DNA of 64,000 nt from Aquabacterium sp. A7-Y (lineage in GTDB: Bacteria > Pseudomonadota > Gammaproteobacteria > Burkholderiales > Burkholderiaceae_C): assembly GCF_026153205.1 (NCBI RefSeq), contig NZ_JAPFBW010000013.1:1-64000 (forward strand). The letters run 5' to 3'. The notes beneath the pieces were generated by a model that was not told the origin of the DNA, ran no database searches, and saw only the letters and a program-made list of their open reading frames with translations. The number at the start of each line of letters is the position of its first letter. The stretch's first letter is position 1. A program made the translations under genes and the position numbers. This document shows, in pieces, positions 1 through 8,470 of this stretch.

Positions 1-202
1 CGAATGCAGACGGTCCACAGCCTTCCCCTTTGTTGCGGTTTCCGAAACGATTCATTGTAGCCAGGCCCGTTTTTCCGCCAAGGGTTAACACCTAAAGTTC
101 ATCCCATCGATGAGCACAAACGACCAACGGTTGCGACTCAGCGAGGGGCCGGGGGCTGATCCTGCCGACCCGGACCTAACCCGCTTGTGAATGGAGCTGA
201 AC

Positions 203-520
203 ATGAACGCCAAGAAGACCCTGATCGTTGCCGCGATGACCGCTTTTGCTGCCGCCGGCGCCTTTGCCGGTGAAGCGAACGACTTCGACCAGACCTGGAC
301 CCGCGAAGCGCAGTCGCTGAAGACCCGCGCCGAAGTGAAGGCCGAGCTGGCCCAGGCCCGCGCCCAAGGTGAACAACTGGCCGTGTTCAGCGGCGAAGCC
401 ACCGTGCTGCCCGCGCAGGCTGCTACCGCCACCGCCCGCACCCGCGAGGACGTGAAGCAGGAAACCGCCAGCTTCCTGCGCACCCAGCCCAGCGCTGCCC
501 CGATCAACGTCGGCGGCTGA
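203..520 (+). CDS. small secreted DUF4148-like protein
   Basis: A 105-residue protein of unknown function. The N-terminus (Met, Asn-Ala-Lys-Lys, then an Ala-rich hydrophobic stretch ending AFAG) is a Sec signal peptide, so the mature product should be periplasmic or secreted. The rest is charged and repeats a pattern like TRAEVKAELAQAR and TREDVKQETASFL, which resembles the short DUF4148 helices common in Burkholderiales. I chose the ATG at 203 over the one at 191 because GGAG lies 6 nt before it and the signal peptide starts there. A strong terminator follows 46 nt after the stop, so it is probably monocistronic. The DUF4148 assignment rests on pattern only. Confidence 0.75.
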   Translation: MNAKKTLIVAAMTAFAAAGAFAGEANDFDQTWTREAQSLKTRAEVKAELAQARAQGEQLAVFSGEATVLPAQAATATARTREDVKQETASFLRTQPSAAPINVGG

Positions 521-566
521 GCTTGAAGGGCGGGCCCAAGCGGCCCGCTGCTGGTGACGACGAAGG

Positions 567-592
567 AAAAGCCCGCTCCGGCGGGCTTTTTT
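567..592 (+). terminator. bidirectional intrinsic terminator
   Basis: A perfect 6-bp GC stem (GCCCGC / GCGGGC, 571-586) has a 4-nt loop, a run of six T on the right and AAAA on the left. It can end transcription of the small secreted gene on the plus strand and of alkC, which converges on it from the minus strand. Confidence 0.85.
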
Positions 593-631
593 CATGGCTG
601 CGCCGCGGCGCCCGGCAGGTGGAAGCAGGGC

Positions 632-1774
632 TCAGCCGAGCGCCAACTCGAAGCCGGCCTCGCCCAGCGTGCGGCCGTTCACCAGCACCTCGATGCGGTG
701 CGGCCCGGGGTAGAGCTTGCGGGTCGTGCGCGGCGAGAAGTCCCGTGTGAAGGTGAAGGCCTCAGAGTGGCCCGGTCGCAGCTCGCGCACCTCTCCCTTG
801 AAAACCTTGCGGCGTTGCCCGCCGCGCGCGGCCGCGTAGTGCACCGCGTAATCGACGCAGGCGCGCGTCGTGCCGGGGCAAAGCAGTTGGAAGCTGAAGC
901 CCAGCCGCTCGCCCACGGCGAGCCGCTTGCGGTCGAGGGTCAGCCCTTCGAGGACCACGTCGGGTGCGGGCGCAAAACCCAGCAGGGCCAGCGCCTCGGG
1001 GTGCCCCTGCTTGACGAGCGTGCGCAGCCCGCGCTCGACGCTGCGCCGCGCGTGCAGGCTGCCCGCCTCCAGCCAGCCCGCAGCGGTGCGGACGGCCAGC
1101 GCGGCGTCCAGCCGGCTGAGGTCGTTGAGGTGGTTGGCCGCTGAACGGCGCACCACCTCGTGCGGGTCCGCCGCGAGGGGGTCGATCAGGGGCACCGTCA
1201 GCGCGGGCTCGGCCATCAGGTGGGAGACCCGCCGCGCCCAGGGCAGCAGTGGACGCGAGCCTTCGCTGGCGAGCCGGCGCACATGCCAGTCGGGATGTCG
1301 GGACCAGGCCTGCATGCGCCGCAGGGTGCCGACCGGGTCCTGCTCCAGGAAAGGCCGGATCGCGAACTCGCCGCTGAATCGGCAGGTCATGCGCTCCAGC
1401 GCATCCAGCGAGGCCTGCGGATCGCCGAGACCGGCCTCGGCGACGAACTGCAGGTGGGACGCATGGCGGAAGACCGCGATGCCCTCGCTCTCGCCGCTGT
1501 CCTGCGGCGCCGGCCCCATGGCCCGGTGCAGCACCTGCAGCGCCTCGGGGTAGGACGGCGGCAGGAAATCCACCATCGTGCGGGCCACCCGGCCGACGCG
1601 CTCCATCAGGCTGAGCGACTCGAAACCGTCGAGGCAGGCCGCAAGGAAGCCCGCTCGATCGAAGGCGGGGTGAGCCGACAGCAGGCCGTCGGCAATCCCT
1701 TCGACGGTGGCGGCATTGAAGCCGTCCTTCAGCAGGGGAGCGGGCGCGGGGGCAGGGGCGGGAGACGGGCTCAT
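632..1774 (-). CDS. alkC: AlkC-type DNA glycosylase (alkylation repair)
   Basis: A 380-residue protein resembling the AlkC branch of the HEAT-like-repeat DNA glycosylases, which excise cationic alkylated bases such as 3-methyladenine. After a Pro/Ala-rich start, residues ~15-250 form tandem helical repeats rich in Arg and Trp (WSRHPDWHVRRLASEG; PHEVVRRSAANHLNDL). The last ~100 residues (VLEGLTLDRKRLAVGERLGF to the end) look like the C-terminal immunoglobulin-like beta domain that separates AlkC from AlkD. The helical/Ig order and length fit the family. It is monocistronic and divergent from rsmE. The family is clear from the pattern; the substrate is inferred. Confidence 0.8.
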   Translation of the reverse strand: MSPSPAPAPAPAPLLKDGFNAATVEGIADGLLSAHPAFDRAGFLAACLDGFESLSLMERVGRVARTMVDFLPPSYPEALQVLHRAMGPAPQDSGESEGIAVFRHASHLQFVAEAGLGDPQASLDALERMTCRFSGEFAIRPFLEQDPVGTLRRMQAWSRHPDWHVRRLASEGSRPLLPWARRVSHLMAEPALTVPLIDPLAADPHEVVRRSAANHLNDLSRLDAALAVRTAAGWLEAGSLHARRSVERGLRTLVKQGHPEALALLGFAPAPDVVLEGLTLDRKRLAVGERLGFSFQLLCPGTTRACVDYAVHYAAARGGQRRKVFKGEVRELRPGHSEAFTFTRDFSPRTTRKLYPGPHRIEVLVNGRTLGEAGFELALG

Positions 1775-1882
1775 GCAGACAAAACAAGGCAGCGCGATCG
1801 CCCGAGGCTAACGCAAAGCCCCTGACAAACGCTGTCAGCAGACCGGCTTCAAGCGCACGGCCGCTGGTGCACACTGCGCGCC

Positions 1883-2623
1883 ATGACGTCCCGATCCACG
1901 CCCCGCCTCTACGCTCCCTTGCCGCTGGCCGCGGCCACGACCCTGGCACTGCCGCCCGGCCCGGCCCGCCATGTCCAGGTGCTGCGTCTGCAGCCCGGCG
2001 ACACCCTCACCCTGTTCAACGGCGAAGGCGGCGAATGGCGCGCACGGGTGACCCGCATGGGCCGCAGCGAGGTGGAGGTCGAGGTGCTGGAACCCCTGGC
2101 CGTCGAGCGCGAGCTGCCGCTGGAGGTCACGGTGGCGGTCGGCATGCCGGCCAACGAACGCATGGACTGGCTGGTCGAGAAGGCGACCGAGCTGGGGGTG
2201 GCCGTGATCCAGCCTTTGGTCTGCGAACGCTCGGTGCTGCGGCTCTCCGGTGAACGGGCCGACAAGAAGGTGGCGCACTGGCAGGGCGTGGCCATCGCGG
2301 CCAGCGAGCAGAGCGGGCGCACGCGGGTGCCGCGGGTCGAGCCGGTCCGGTCGCTGCGCGACTGGTGCGCCGGCTTGACCGACGGGCCGGGCCTGCGGGC
2401 GGTGCTGAGCCTGCAGGACGCGGTGCCGCTGGCTTCGCTGGGCCGGCCGGCCGGTTCCGCGCTGTTCCTGAGCGGCCCCGAGGGCGGCCTGGCCCCCGCC
2501 GAGGAGCAGGCGGCCCGGGACCGTGGCTTGCAGCCGGTCACGCTGGGCCCGCGTGTGCTACGCGCGGAGACGGCACCGTTGGCGGCCCTGGTATGCGTCG
2601 GCCTGTCCGTGGGGATTTCCTGA
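1883..2623 (+). CDS. rsmE: 16S rRNA m3U1498 methyltransferase RsmE
   Basis: A 246-residue SPOUT-class methyltransferase that methylates N3 of U1498 in 16S rRNA using S-adenosylmethionine. The N-terminal PUA-like part (HVQVLRLQPGDTLTLFNGEG) is followed by the SPOUT core with the family strings MDWLVEKATELGV, SGPEGGLAPAEEQ and LGPRVLRAETAPLAAL, the last forming the trefoil-knot cofactor site. Length matches the family. No Shine-Dalgarno is visible, and a -10-like CACACT (1870-1875) lies 7 nt before the ATG, so the mRNA may be leaderless. It is divergent from alkC. Confidence 0.95.
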   Translation: MTSRSTPRLYAPLPLAAATTLALPPGPARHVQVLRLQPGDTLTLFNGEGGEWRARVTRMGRSEVEVEVLEPLAVERELPLEVTVAVGMPANERMDWLVEKATELGVAVIQPLVCERSVLRLSGERADKKVAHWQGVAIAASEQSGRTRVPRVEPVRSLRDWCAGLTDGPGLRAVLSLQDAVPLASLGRPAGSALFLSGPEGGLAPAEEQAARDRGLQPVTLGPRVLRAETAPLAALVCVGLSVGIS

Positions 2624-2698
2624 CGGCGGGCTCCCGCTTGATCACTTCATGTGCGATCATTCTGCATATCAAATCCACTTTTGATGCACTGGAGGAAT

Positions 2699-3493
2699 AT
2701 GAAGACCTTCAAATCCTGGCTGGCGCTGGCCGGCCTCGGTCTGGCCCTGGTGGCGCCTTCGGCAGGCGCCGCCGATCTGCTGGATGAAGTGAAGCAGCGC
2801 GGCAGCCTGCGTATCGCCCTGGAAGGCAGCTACCCGCCCTTCAACTACCGCGACGAACAGGGTCGCCTGACCGGCTTCGACGTCGAGATCGCGGAGGCCA
2901 TCGCCACCAAGCTGGGTGTCAAGCCGCAGTTCACGACCACCGAGTGGAGCGGCATCCTGGCCGGCCTGCAGGCCGGCAAGTACGACGTCATCGTCAACCA
3001 GGTCGCCGCCACCGAGGCGCGCCGCAAGACCTTCGATTTCAGCGAGCCTTATGTGCTGTCCAGCCCGCAGCTGATCGTGCGCAACAATGAGACGCGCAAG
3101 ATCCAGGGCCCGGCCGACCTCAAGGGCAAGAAGATCGGCGTCGGCCAGGGCAGCAACTACGCCGACCTGGCCCGCTCCATCGAGGGCGCCGAGGTCAAGG
3201 TGTATCCCGGCGCGCCGGAGTACCTGCAGGACCTCGCCACCGGGCGCATCGATGTGGCGCTCAATGACAGCCTGCTGATCCCCTACCTGGCGCAGAAGAC
3301 CCGGCTCCCGGTGAAGGCCGGTGCGCCGCTGGGGGCCGTCGAGAGCAACGCGATCCCCTTCCGCAAGGGCAGCCCCGCGTTCAAGCAGGCGATCGACAAG
3401 GCCTTGGCGGACCTGAAGGCCGACGGCAGTTTCGCGAAGATCTCGACCAAGTGGTTCGGCCGCGACGTCAGCAAGCCGCCCGTCGCGCCCTGA
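2699..3493 (+). CDS. amino-acid ABC transporter substrate-binding protein
   Basis: A 264-residue periplasmic solute-binding protein of the polar amino-acid family (SBP_bac_3; cystine-binding TcyJ/FliY-like). It has a signal peptide ending SAGAA, then the lobe start RGSLRIALEGSYPPFNYRDE, the signature LTGFDVEIAEAIA and the ligand-contact stretch QVAATEARRKTFDFSEPY. GGAGG is 3 nt before the chosen ATG; an in-frame ATG at 2684 would lengthen the signal peptide without a better site. An inverted repeat ATCAAA-N6-TTTGAT (2668-2685) sits just upstream and could be an operator. The permease follows after a stable hairpin. Cystine as ligand is only a guess. Confidence 0.9.
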   Translation: MKTFKSWLALAGLGLALVAPSAGAADLLDEVKQRGSLRIALEGSYPPFNYRDEQGRLTGFDVEIAEAIATKLGVKPQFTTTEWSGILAGLQAGKYDVIVNQVAATEARRKTFDFSEPYVLSSPQLIVRNNETRKIQGPADLKGKKIGVGQGSNYADLARSIEGAEVKVYPGAPEYLQDLATGRIDVALNDSLLIPYLAQKTRLPVKAGAPLGAVESNAIPFRKGSPAFKQAIDKALADLKADGSFAKISTKWFGRDVSKPPVAP

Positions 3494-3521
3494 TGCGGCT
3501 GCGCCCGATCTGATCCGCAGC

Positions 3522-3545
3522 GTGCCGCCCCTGCCCGGGCGGCAC
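3522..3545 (+). promoter_or_regulatory. intra-operon hairpin between binding protein and permease
   Basis: A perfect 9-bp GC-rich stem (GTGCCGCCC / GGGCGGCAC) with a 6-nt loop and no T-run lies between the binding-protein stop and the permease start. Hairpins at this position in ABC importer operons are known to protect the upstream mRNA or attenuate read-through, giving excess binding protein over permease. The role here is inferred from position. Confidence 0.6.
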
Positions 3546-3573
3546 CGGGTGCAGATCCCAACAAGACCCCACC

Positions 3574-4227
3574 ATGGACCTGCTTGCGCTGTTCGAACTG
3601 GCCGCCCCGGTGATGTTGCGCGCCACCGGCTACACACTCATCTTCGCGGTTTCGGCGATGGTGCTGGGCTTGGCACTCGGCGCGCTGGTGGCGCTGGTGC
3701 GCGTGCTGGAGCTGCCGCTGCTGCGCCAGGCGGCGACGGTCTATGTCAGCGCGATGCGCGGCACGCCGCTGCTGGTGCAGGTGTTTATCGTCTACTACGG
3801 GCTGCCGAGCGTCGGCATCGAGTTTTCGCCGCTGACGGCGGGCATCCTGGCGCTGACACTCAACGTCGCGGCCTACCTCTCCGAAAGCCTGCGCGGCGCC
3901 GTGACGGGTGTCGGCCGCGGGCAGTGGATGGCCGGCACCAGCCTCGGGCTGACCCACCTGCAGACCCTGCGCCACATCGTCGCGCCGCAGGCCTTGCGCA
4001 TGGCCGTGCCCAGCCTGAGCAACAGCCTGATCAGCCTGATCAAGGACACCTCGCTGGTCTCGGTGATCGCGGTCACCGAACTGATGCTGGCGACCAAGGA
4101 GCTGATCTCGACCACCTTCCAGCCCTTTCCGCTCTACCTCGCCGCGGCCGGCGTCTATTGGCTGCTGAGCCTGTGTTTCGAGCAGGTGCAGCGGCGCCTG
4201 GAGAAGCGGCTGGCGTTCCCGCACTGA
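3574..4227 (+). CDS. amino-acid ABC transporter permease
   Basis: A 217-residue inner-membrane permease of the His/Glu/Gln/Arg family (HisM/TcyL type). It has about five hydrophobic segments, an N-terminal family signature (GYTLIFAVSAMVLGLALGAL), SAMRGTPLLVQVF, and the EAA loop (ESLRGAVTGVGRGQWMAGTS with LGLTHLQTLRHIVAPQALR) that docks on the ATPase. It is the partner of the upstream binding protein. No ATP-binding subunit is adjacent: the next gene, 53 nt on, is pdxY. The importer must use an ATPase encoded elsewhere. Confidence 0.92.
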   Translation: MDLLALFELAAPVMLRATGYTLIFAVSAMVLGLALGALVALVRVLELPLLRQAATVYVSAMRGTPLLVQVFIVYYGLPSVGIEFSPLTAGILALTLNVAAYLSESLRGAVTGVGRGQWMAGTSLGLTHLQTLRHIVAPQALRMAVPSLSNSLISLIKDTSLVSVIAVTELMLATKELISTTFQPFPLYLAAAGVYWLLSLCFEQVQRRLEKRLAFPH

Positions 4228-4280
4228 GGGCAGCGGCGGTGCCGCAGCAAGGACACGACAGGCGCCGCACAATAGAACGC

Positions 4281-5198
4281 ATGAACGCCCCTCGACACGT
4301 CCTGACGATCCAGTCGCACGTGGCCTACGGCCATGTCGGCAACGCCGCCGCGGTGTTCCCGCTGCAGCGGCTCGGCCTCAGCCCGGTGGCGATCCACACG
4401 GTGCAGTTCTCCAACCACACGGGATACGGCGAGTTCAAAGGCCAGGTCTTCAGCGCACTCCATGTGCTGGAGGTGCTCGACGGCCTGCGTGCCCGCGGCG
4501 TGCTGGCGCGCTGCGATGCGGTACTGTCCGGCTACCTGGGCGACGCGGCGATCGGCGAGGCCATTCTGCAGGCGGTGGCAGAGGTCAAGGCGGCGCGCGG
4601 CGAGGTGCTCTACTGCTGCGATCCGGTGATGGGCGACGTGGGCCGCGGGCTGTTCGTGCGGCCGGGCATCCCGGAATTCCACCGTGACCGCGCGGTGCCC
4701 CAGGCCGACCTGATCACCCCCAACCAGTTCGAGTTCGAACAGCTGATCGGTCGCCCGGTGGTCTCGCGCGACGACGCGGTGACCGCCGCCCGCTCTCTCG
4801 GCCCGAAGGCCGTGGTGATCACTTCGCTGCGCACGCCCGACGTGCGGCCCGATACGCTGGAGACCCTGGCCGTCACACGCGAGCAGGCCTGGACCGTCAG
4901 CACGCCCTTCGTGCCGCTGACACCGCTGCCCAACGGCATGGGCGACGTGTTCTCGGCCCTGCTGCTCGGCCGGCTGCTGTGCGGCGACGCGCTGCCCGAG
5001 GCCCTCTCGCATGCGGTGTCGGTGTTGTACGCGCTGGTGCTGCGCACCCCGGGCGGCTCGCGCGACCTGCCGCTGGTGGCGGAGCAGGCCCAGCTGATCG
5101 AGCCGCAGCAGCGTTTCGAGGCGGTGGCCTTCCAGGTGCTCTCGGCGTTGTCCGGCCCCGGCTCGCCGACCGGTCCACTGACCGGCTCGCTGCTCTGA
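4281..5198 (+). CDS. pdxY: pyridoxal kinase PdxY
   Basis: A 305-residue ribokinase-superfamily kinase that phosphorylates pyridoxal to pyridoxal 5'-phosphate in the B6 salvage pathway. Motifs: N-terminal IQSHVAYGHVGNAAAVFPLQ, substrate-loop VQFSNHTGYGEFKG, nucleotide-site YCCDPVMGD, LITPNQFEFEQLIG, and PLPNGMGDVFSALLLG carrying the catalytic Asp. Length is close to the ~290-residue family norm. The open frame extends far upstream, but the protein starts at the ATG at 4281. A -10-like AATAGAAC immediately precedes it and no Shine-Dalgarno is seen, so it may have its own leaderless promoter as well as read-through from the importer genes. Confidence 0.95.
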   Translation: MNAPRHVLTIQSHVAYGHVGNAAAVFPLQRLGLSPVAIHTVQFSNHTGYGEFKGQVFSALHVLEVLDGLRARGVLARCDAVLSGYLGDAAIGEAILQAVAEVKAARGEVLYCCDPVMGDVGRGLFVRPGIPEFHRDRAVPQADLITPNQFEFEQLIGRPVVSRDDAVTAARSLGPKAVVITSLRTPDVRPDTLETLAVTREQAWTVSTPFVPLTPLPNGMGDVFSALLLGRLLCGDALPEALSHAVSVLYALVLRTPGGSRDLPLVAEQAQLIEPQQRFEAVAFQVLSALSGPGSPTGPLTGSLL

Positions 5199-5213
5199 CG
5201 CTGCCCGAGCCCG

Positions 5214-6674
5214 TCAGGGCTGCGCTGCCACCACCGCCGCGACCGCCGCGGTGAGCCGCTTGGCATACGGCACGTGCAGGAACTCGTTGGGCCCGTGCGC
5301 ATTGCTCTTGGGGCCTAGCACGCCGCACACCATCATCTGCGCCTGCGCGAAACTCTCCTGCAGCAGATTCATCAGCGGAATGGTGCCTCCCTGGCCGATG
5401 TAGCCGAGCGGCGCGCCGTAGAAGGTGCGCGAGGCGCCCTCCAGCGCCTGCTGCAGCCAGGGTGCCAGGCCGGGCGCATTCCAGCCGGTGGCGCCGTGCT
5501 CGGCCTCGAAGGTGACTTTGGCCTGATAGGGCGGGTCCAGCTCCAGCAGGCGCTTGAGCTCCTGCGTCGCCGCGACCGCGTCCACCGGCGGCGGCAGGCG
5601 CAGCGAGAGCTTGAAGGCGCTGTAGGGCCGCAGCACATTGCCAGCGTCTTGGAGCGCCGGAAAACCTTCGGTCCCGGTGACGCTGAGGGTGGGGTGCCAG
5701 GTGCGGCGCAGCAGCGCCTCGGCGGGATCGGTGGTGGTCGGCAGCACCGACTGCCCCTCGGCGCCGCAGGCCCAGGGATAGGACTTCCACACCTTGTCGC
5801 CGAGGATGGCCGCCGCGGCATGTGCCTGCTCGATGCGCTCGGCCGGGATCTCGCAATGGAAGCTGGCGGGCAGCAGGCGGCCGCTCTTGGCGTCCTCCAG
5901 GCGATCCAGCACCTGGCGCAGGACCCGGAAGCTCGACGGCACCAGGCCGCTGGCGTCACCCGAGTGCACCCCTTCGGTCAGCACCTCGACCTTCAGCACA
6001 CCGCTGGCCATGCCGCGCAGCGAGGTGGTGAGCCAGAGCTGGTCGTAGTTGCCGGCGCCGGAATCAAGGCAGACCACCAGCCCCACGTCGCCCAGACGGT
6101 CCTGCAGCACCTCGATGTACGCCGGCAGGTCGTAGGAGCCGCTTTCCTCGCAGGTCTCGATCAGGCCCACCACGCGGGGACGGCCGACGCCCTGACGATC
6201 GAGCGCCAGCAGCGCGGTGACCGCGGCATAGATCGCGTACCCGTCGTCCGCGCCGCCGCGGCCGTAGAGCTTGCCGTCCTCGTACTTGGGCGTCCAGGGT
6301 CCGAGGTCGCTGCGCCAGCCGCTGAACTCGGGCTGCTTGTCGAGGTGACCGTACATCAGCGCGGTCTTGCCGCTGCCGGCACCGGTGGCCGGCACCTCGA
6401 AAAAGATCACTGGCGTGCGACCCGGCAGGCGCACCACCTCCAGCTTGAAACCGGCGAGGCGCTTGCCCTCGGCCCAGGCCGCGGCGTTGCGGACCACGCT
6501 GTCGATGTGGCCGTTGCGCGCCCAGTCAGGGTCGAAACCGGGTGACTTGGCGGGAATGCGGATGTACTCGGTGAGCGCCGGGACGATCTCGCGGTCCCAG
6601 GTCTCGTCGATGAAGGTCTGCAAGGCCGCGGCGTCCGGCTGCGGCGTGGAGGCAAAGCGGTCCGGGGCGTTCAT
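5214..6674 (-). CDS. M20 family metallopeptidase
   Basis: A 486-residue zinc peptidase of the M20 family, cytosolic by lack of a signal peptide, probably a dipeptidase or deacylase. Metal-site motifs in order: MYGHLDKQP (His-x-Asp), GRGGADDGYAIYAAV (bridging Asp), ETCEESGS (catalytic Glu-Glu) and CLDSG. The dimerisation (lid) domain occupies ~residues 215-370, and the late HGPNEFLHVPYAKR supplies the last His ligand. The start at 6674 (MNAPDRFAS) is the first Met in the conserved frame; longer upstream reading is non-homologous. It is convergent with pdxY, and the hydrolase gene lies 61 nt upstream on the same strand. Substrate unknown. Confidence 0.9.
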   Translation of the reverse strand: MNAPDRFASTPQPDAAALQTFIDETWDREIVPALTEYIRIPAKSPGFDPDWARNGHIDSVVRNAAAWAEGKRLAGFKLEVVRLPGRTPVIFFEVPATGAGSGKTALMYGHLDKQPEFSGWRSDLGPWTPKYEDGKLYGRGGADDGYAIYAAVTALLALDRQGVGRPRVVGLIETCEESGSYDLPAYIEVLQDRLGDVGLVVCLDSGAGNYDQLWLTTSLRGMASGVLKVEVLTEGVHSGDASGLVPSSFRVLRQVLDRLEDAKSGRLLPASFHCEIPAERIEQAHAAAAILGDKVWKSYPWACGAEGQSVLPTTTDPAEALLRRTWHPTLSVTGTEGFPALQDAGNVLRPYSAFKLSLRLPPPVDAVAATQELKRLLELDPPYQAKVTFEAEHGATGWNAPGLAPWLQQALEGASRTFYGAPLGYIGQGGTIPLMNLLQESFAQAQMMVCGVLGPKSNAHGPNEFLHVPYAKRLTAAVAAVVAAQP

Positions 6675-6735
6675 GCGGGGACTCCTGACGATGGTTGGGC
6701 GTGGAGCCAGTGTAGGCTGGCCGCCAGACCCTGCA

Positions 6736-7632
6736 TCAGCGGGGGAATCGCGTGTCCAGCCAGGACTCGACCGCCTCGAAGACAGCCGCCTGGTCGGGCT
6801 CGTTGAGCAATTCGTGGAACATCTCGGGGAAACACCGGGCCTGCACCTGCGCGGCCGGCGCACGCCGCGCAAAAGCCTCGCTGCCCGCAGGCCGCACCAG
6901 ACGGTCGCAGCCCGCCCACAGCAGCAGCGTCGGCACACGCCAGCCGGCCGCCCGCTGCAGCACGTAGGCGCCCCCGTCGACGATAAAACGCACCAGCCGC
7001 GCCGTGACCCGGTCGTGCACCAGCGGGTCGGCCCGGTAGGCGGCCACCACGGCGGCGTCGCGTGAGACGCCGGTGGGATCGAGGCCGTTGCCCATCGGGA
7101 GGTTGCGTGCCAGCACATGCGCGACGGTCAACAGCGCCCGCGTGAAGACCGACAGTCCACTGTCCAGGGCCGGTGAGCTGAGGACGAGCCCGTCCACCGG
7201 GCGCAGCCCCTCGGCCACAAAACGCGCCGTGACGAGGCCGCCCATGCTGTGGCCCAGCAGCACCCAGGGCCCGCCGTGCTCGGCGCGCAGGGCGTCGAGC
7301 ACGCACGCCAGGTCGGTGAGCAGGTCGTCGGGACGCGCCAGCCGGCCGCGCCCGCCTTCGGACTGGCCGTGGCCCCGGTGATCGTAGGCAAACACACGCA
7401 GACCCGCGTCGCGAAGGCGGCGGCCCACATGCTCGTAGCGGCCGCTGTGCTCGCCCAGGCCGTGCACGATCAGCAGGTTGGCACGCGTCGTCCCCTCGGG
7501 CTCCGGCCAGCGCCGCAGCGCCAGGCGGGTACCGTCGCAGGCCGCGAGGCCCGACAGCGTCAAAGTGGATGGAGCGCTGTCGACCTTGGGCGCGGAGGCA
7601 GCGGCAGGAGAGGGGGCAAAAACGGCACTCAT
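6736..7632 (-). CDS. alpha/beta hydrolase, monoacylglycerol-lipase-like
   Basis: A 298-residue serine hydrolase of the lysophospholipase/monoacylglycerol lipase group. After an Ala-rich leader come the oxyanion region LLIVHGLGEHSGRYEHVGRR, FAYDHRGHGQSEGGRG, the nucleophile elbow LLGHSMGGLVTARF, an acid in LLLWAGCDRLVRP and the catalytic His in CFPEMFHELLNEP. This is a complete Ser-Asp-His triad with spacing typical of PF12146. The start at 7632 (MSAVFAPSP) was preferred to upstream Met codons because homology begins after it. It may be co-transcribed with the M20 peptidase. Natural ester unknown. Confidence 0.88.
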   Translation of the reverse strand: MSAVFAPSPAAASAPKVDSAPSTLTLSGLAACDGTRLALRRWPEPEGTTRANLLIVHGLGEHSGRYEHVGRRLRDAGLRVFAYDHRGHGQSEGGRGRLARPDDLLTDLACVLDALRAEHGGPWVLLGHSMGGLVTARFVAEGLRPVDGLVLSSPALDSGLSVFTRALLTVAHVLARNLPMGNGLDPTGVSRDAAVVAAYRADPLVHDRVTARLVRFIVDGGAYVLQRAAGWRVPTLLLWAGCDRLVRPAGSEAFARRAPAAQVQARCFPEMFHELLNEPDQAAVFEAVESWLDTRFPR

Positions 7633-7675
7633 GGTCGGCGCAGTGTACGCAGCGGCTTCGTTTCGCGCCATCGGG

Positions 7676-8470
7676 TCAGCCTGGGGGCCGCCAGCCCAGG
7701 CCCAGACGGGTGCCATCCGGCACGGCGCCCAGGCGCGGCCGGTATTCGCAGCCCACCCAGCCGGGATAACCGAGCGAGTCGATCAGCTCGAACAGGTAAG
7801 CGTAGTTCAATTCCCCGACGTCGGGCTCGTGACGCTCGGGAACCCCGGCGATCTGCAGGTGGGCGACCCGGCCACCGGGCAGGTAATGCCGCAGCTTGGT
7901 CGCGAGGTCGCCCTCGACGATCTGGCAGTGGTAGAGGTCCATCTGGACCGCCAGGTGCGGCGAACCGACCTGCGCCAGGACCTGGTGGGCCTGGTCCTGG
8001 CGCGTGAGCAGATAGCCGGGCATGTCGCGCGGGTTGATGGGCTCGATGCTCAGCCGCCGACCACAGGCGCCCGCCTGGGCGGCCGCCCAGGCGAGGTTGT
8101 CGACATAGGTGTCGTGCAGCTCGGCGGATTCGACGCCGGCCGGCACCCGGCCGGCCATCACATGGATGAGCGGGCAGGACAGCGCCTCGGCACATTCCAG
8201 CGCCTGGACGATGCCCCGGCGGAACTCGTCTTGCCGGCCCGGCAGGCAGGCCAGGCCGCGCTCGCCGCGCGTCCAATCGCCGGGCGGCGCGTTGAACAGC
8301 ACCTGCTGCAGCCCCGCATCGCGGCGTCGCGCAGCGGTCTCGGCAAGATCGTGTTCGTAGGGAAACAGGAACTCCACTCCTTTGAAGCCATCGCGCGCGG
8401 CCGCGGCAAAACGATCCAGGAAGGGCAGCTCGGTGTAGAGCAGAGACAGGTTGGCAGCAAAGCGCGGCAT
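7676..8470 (-). CDS. hydroxypyruvate isomerase-like TIM-barrel protein (Hyi/OtnI)
   Basis: A 264-residue sugar-phosphate-isomerase/AP-endonuclease-type TIM barrel of the hydroxypyruvate isomerase family, which interconverts hydroxypyruvate and tartronate semialdehyde or, for OtnI, 2-oxo-tetronate isomers. Characteristic stretches: [20 protein letters not shown] at the N-terminus, [30 protein letters not shown] (metal-binding Glu), [15 protein letters not shown] (Asp/His ligands) and [12 protein letters not shown] (final Glu). Length matches the ~260-residue family. No strong Shine-Dalgarno precedes the ATG at 8470. No glycerate or otn pathway genes are adjacent, so the exact substrate is undecided. 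Confidence 0.85.
   Translation of the reverse strand: MPRFAANLSLLYTELPFLDRFAAAARDGFKGVEFLFPYEHDLAETAARRRDAGLQQVLFNAPPGDWTRGERGLACLPGRQDEFRRGIVQALECAEALSCPLIHVMAGRVPAGVESAELHDTYVDNLAWAAAQAGACGRRLSIEPINPRDMPGYLLTRQDQAHQVLAQVGSPHLAVQMDLYHCQIVEGDLATKLRHYLPGGRVAHLQIAGVPERHEPDVGELNYAYLFELIDSLGYPGWVGCEYRPRLGAVPDGTRLGLGWRPPG

Noticed and set aside
3522-4280. In-phase upstream extension of pdxY
   Set aside because: It overlaps the permease out of frame and gives Arg/Pro-rich sequence; PdxY homology begins at 4281.
6675-7118. In-phase upstream extension of the M20 peptidase
   Set aside because: It lies antisense-phase within the alpha/beta hydrolase gene and shows no M20 similarity; homology starts at MNAPDR.
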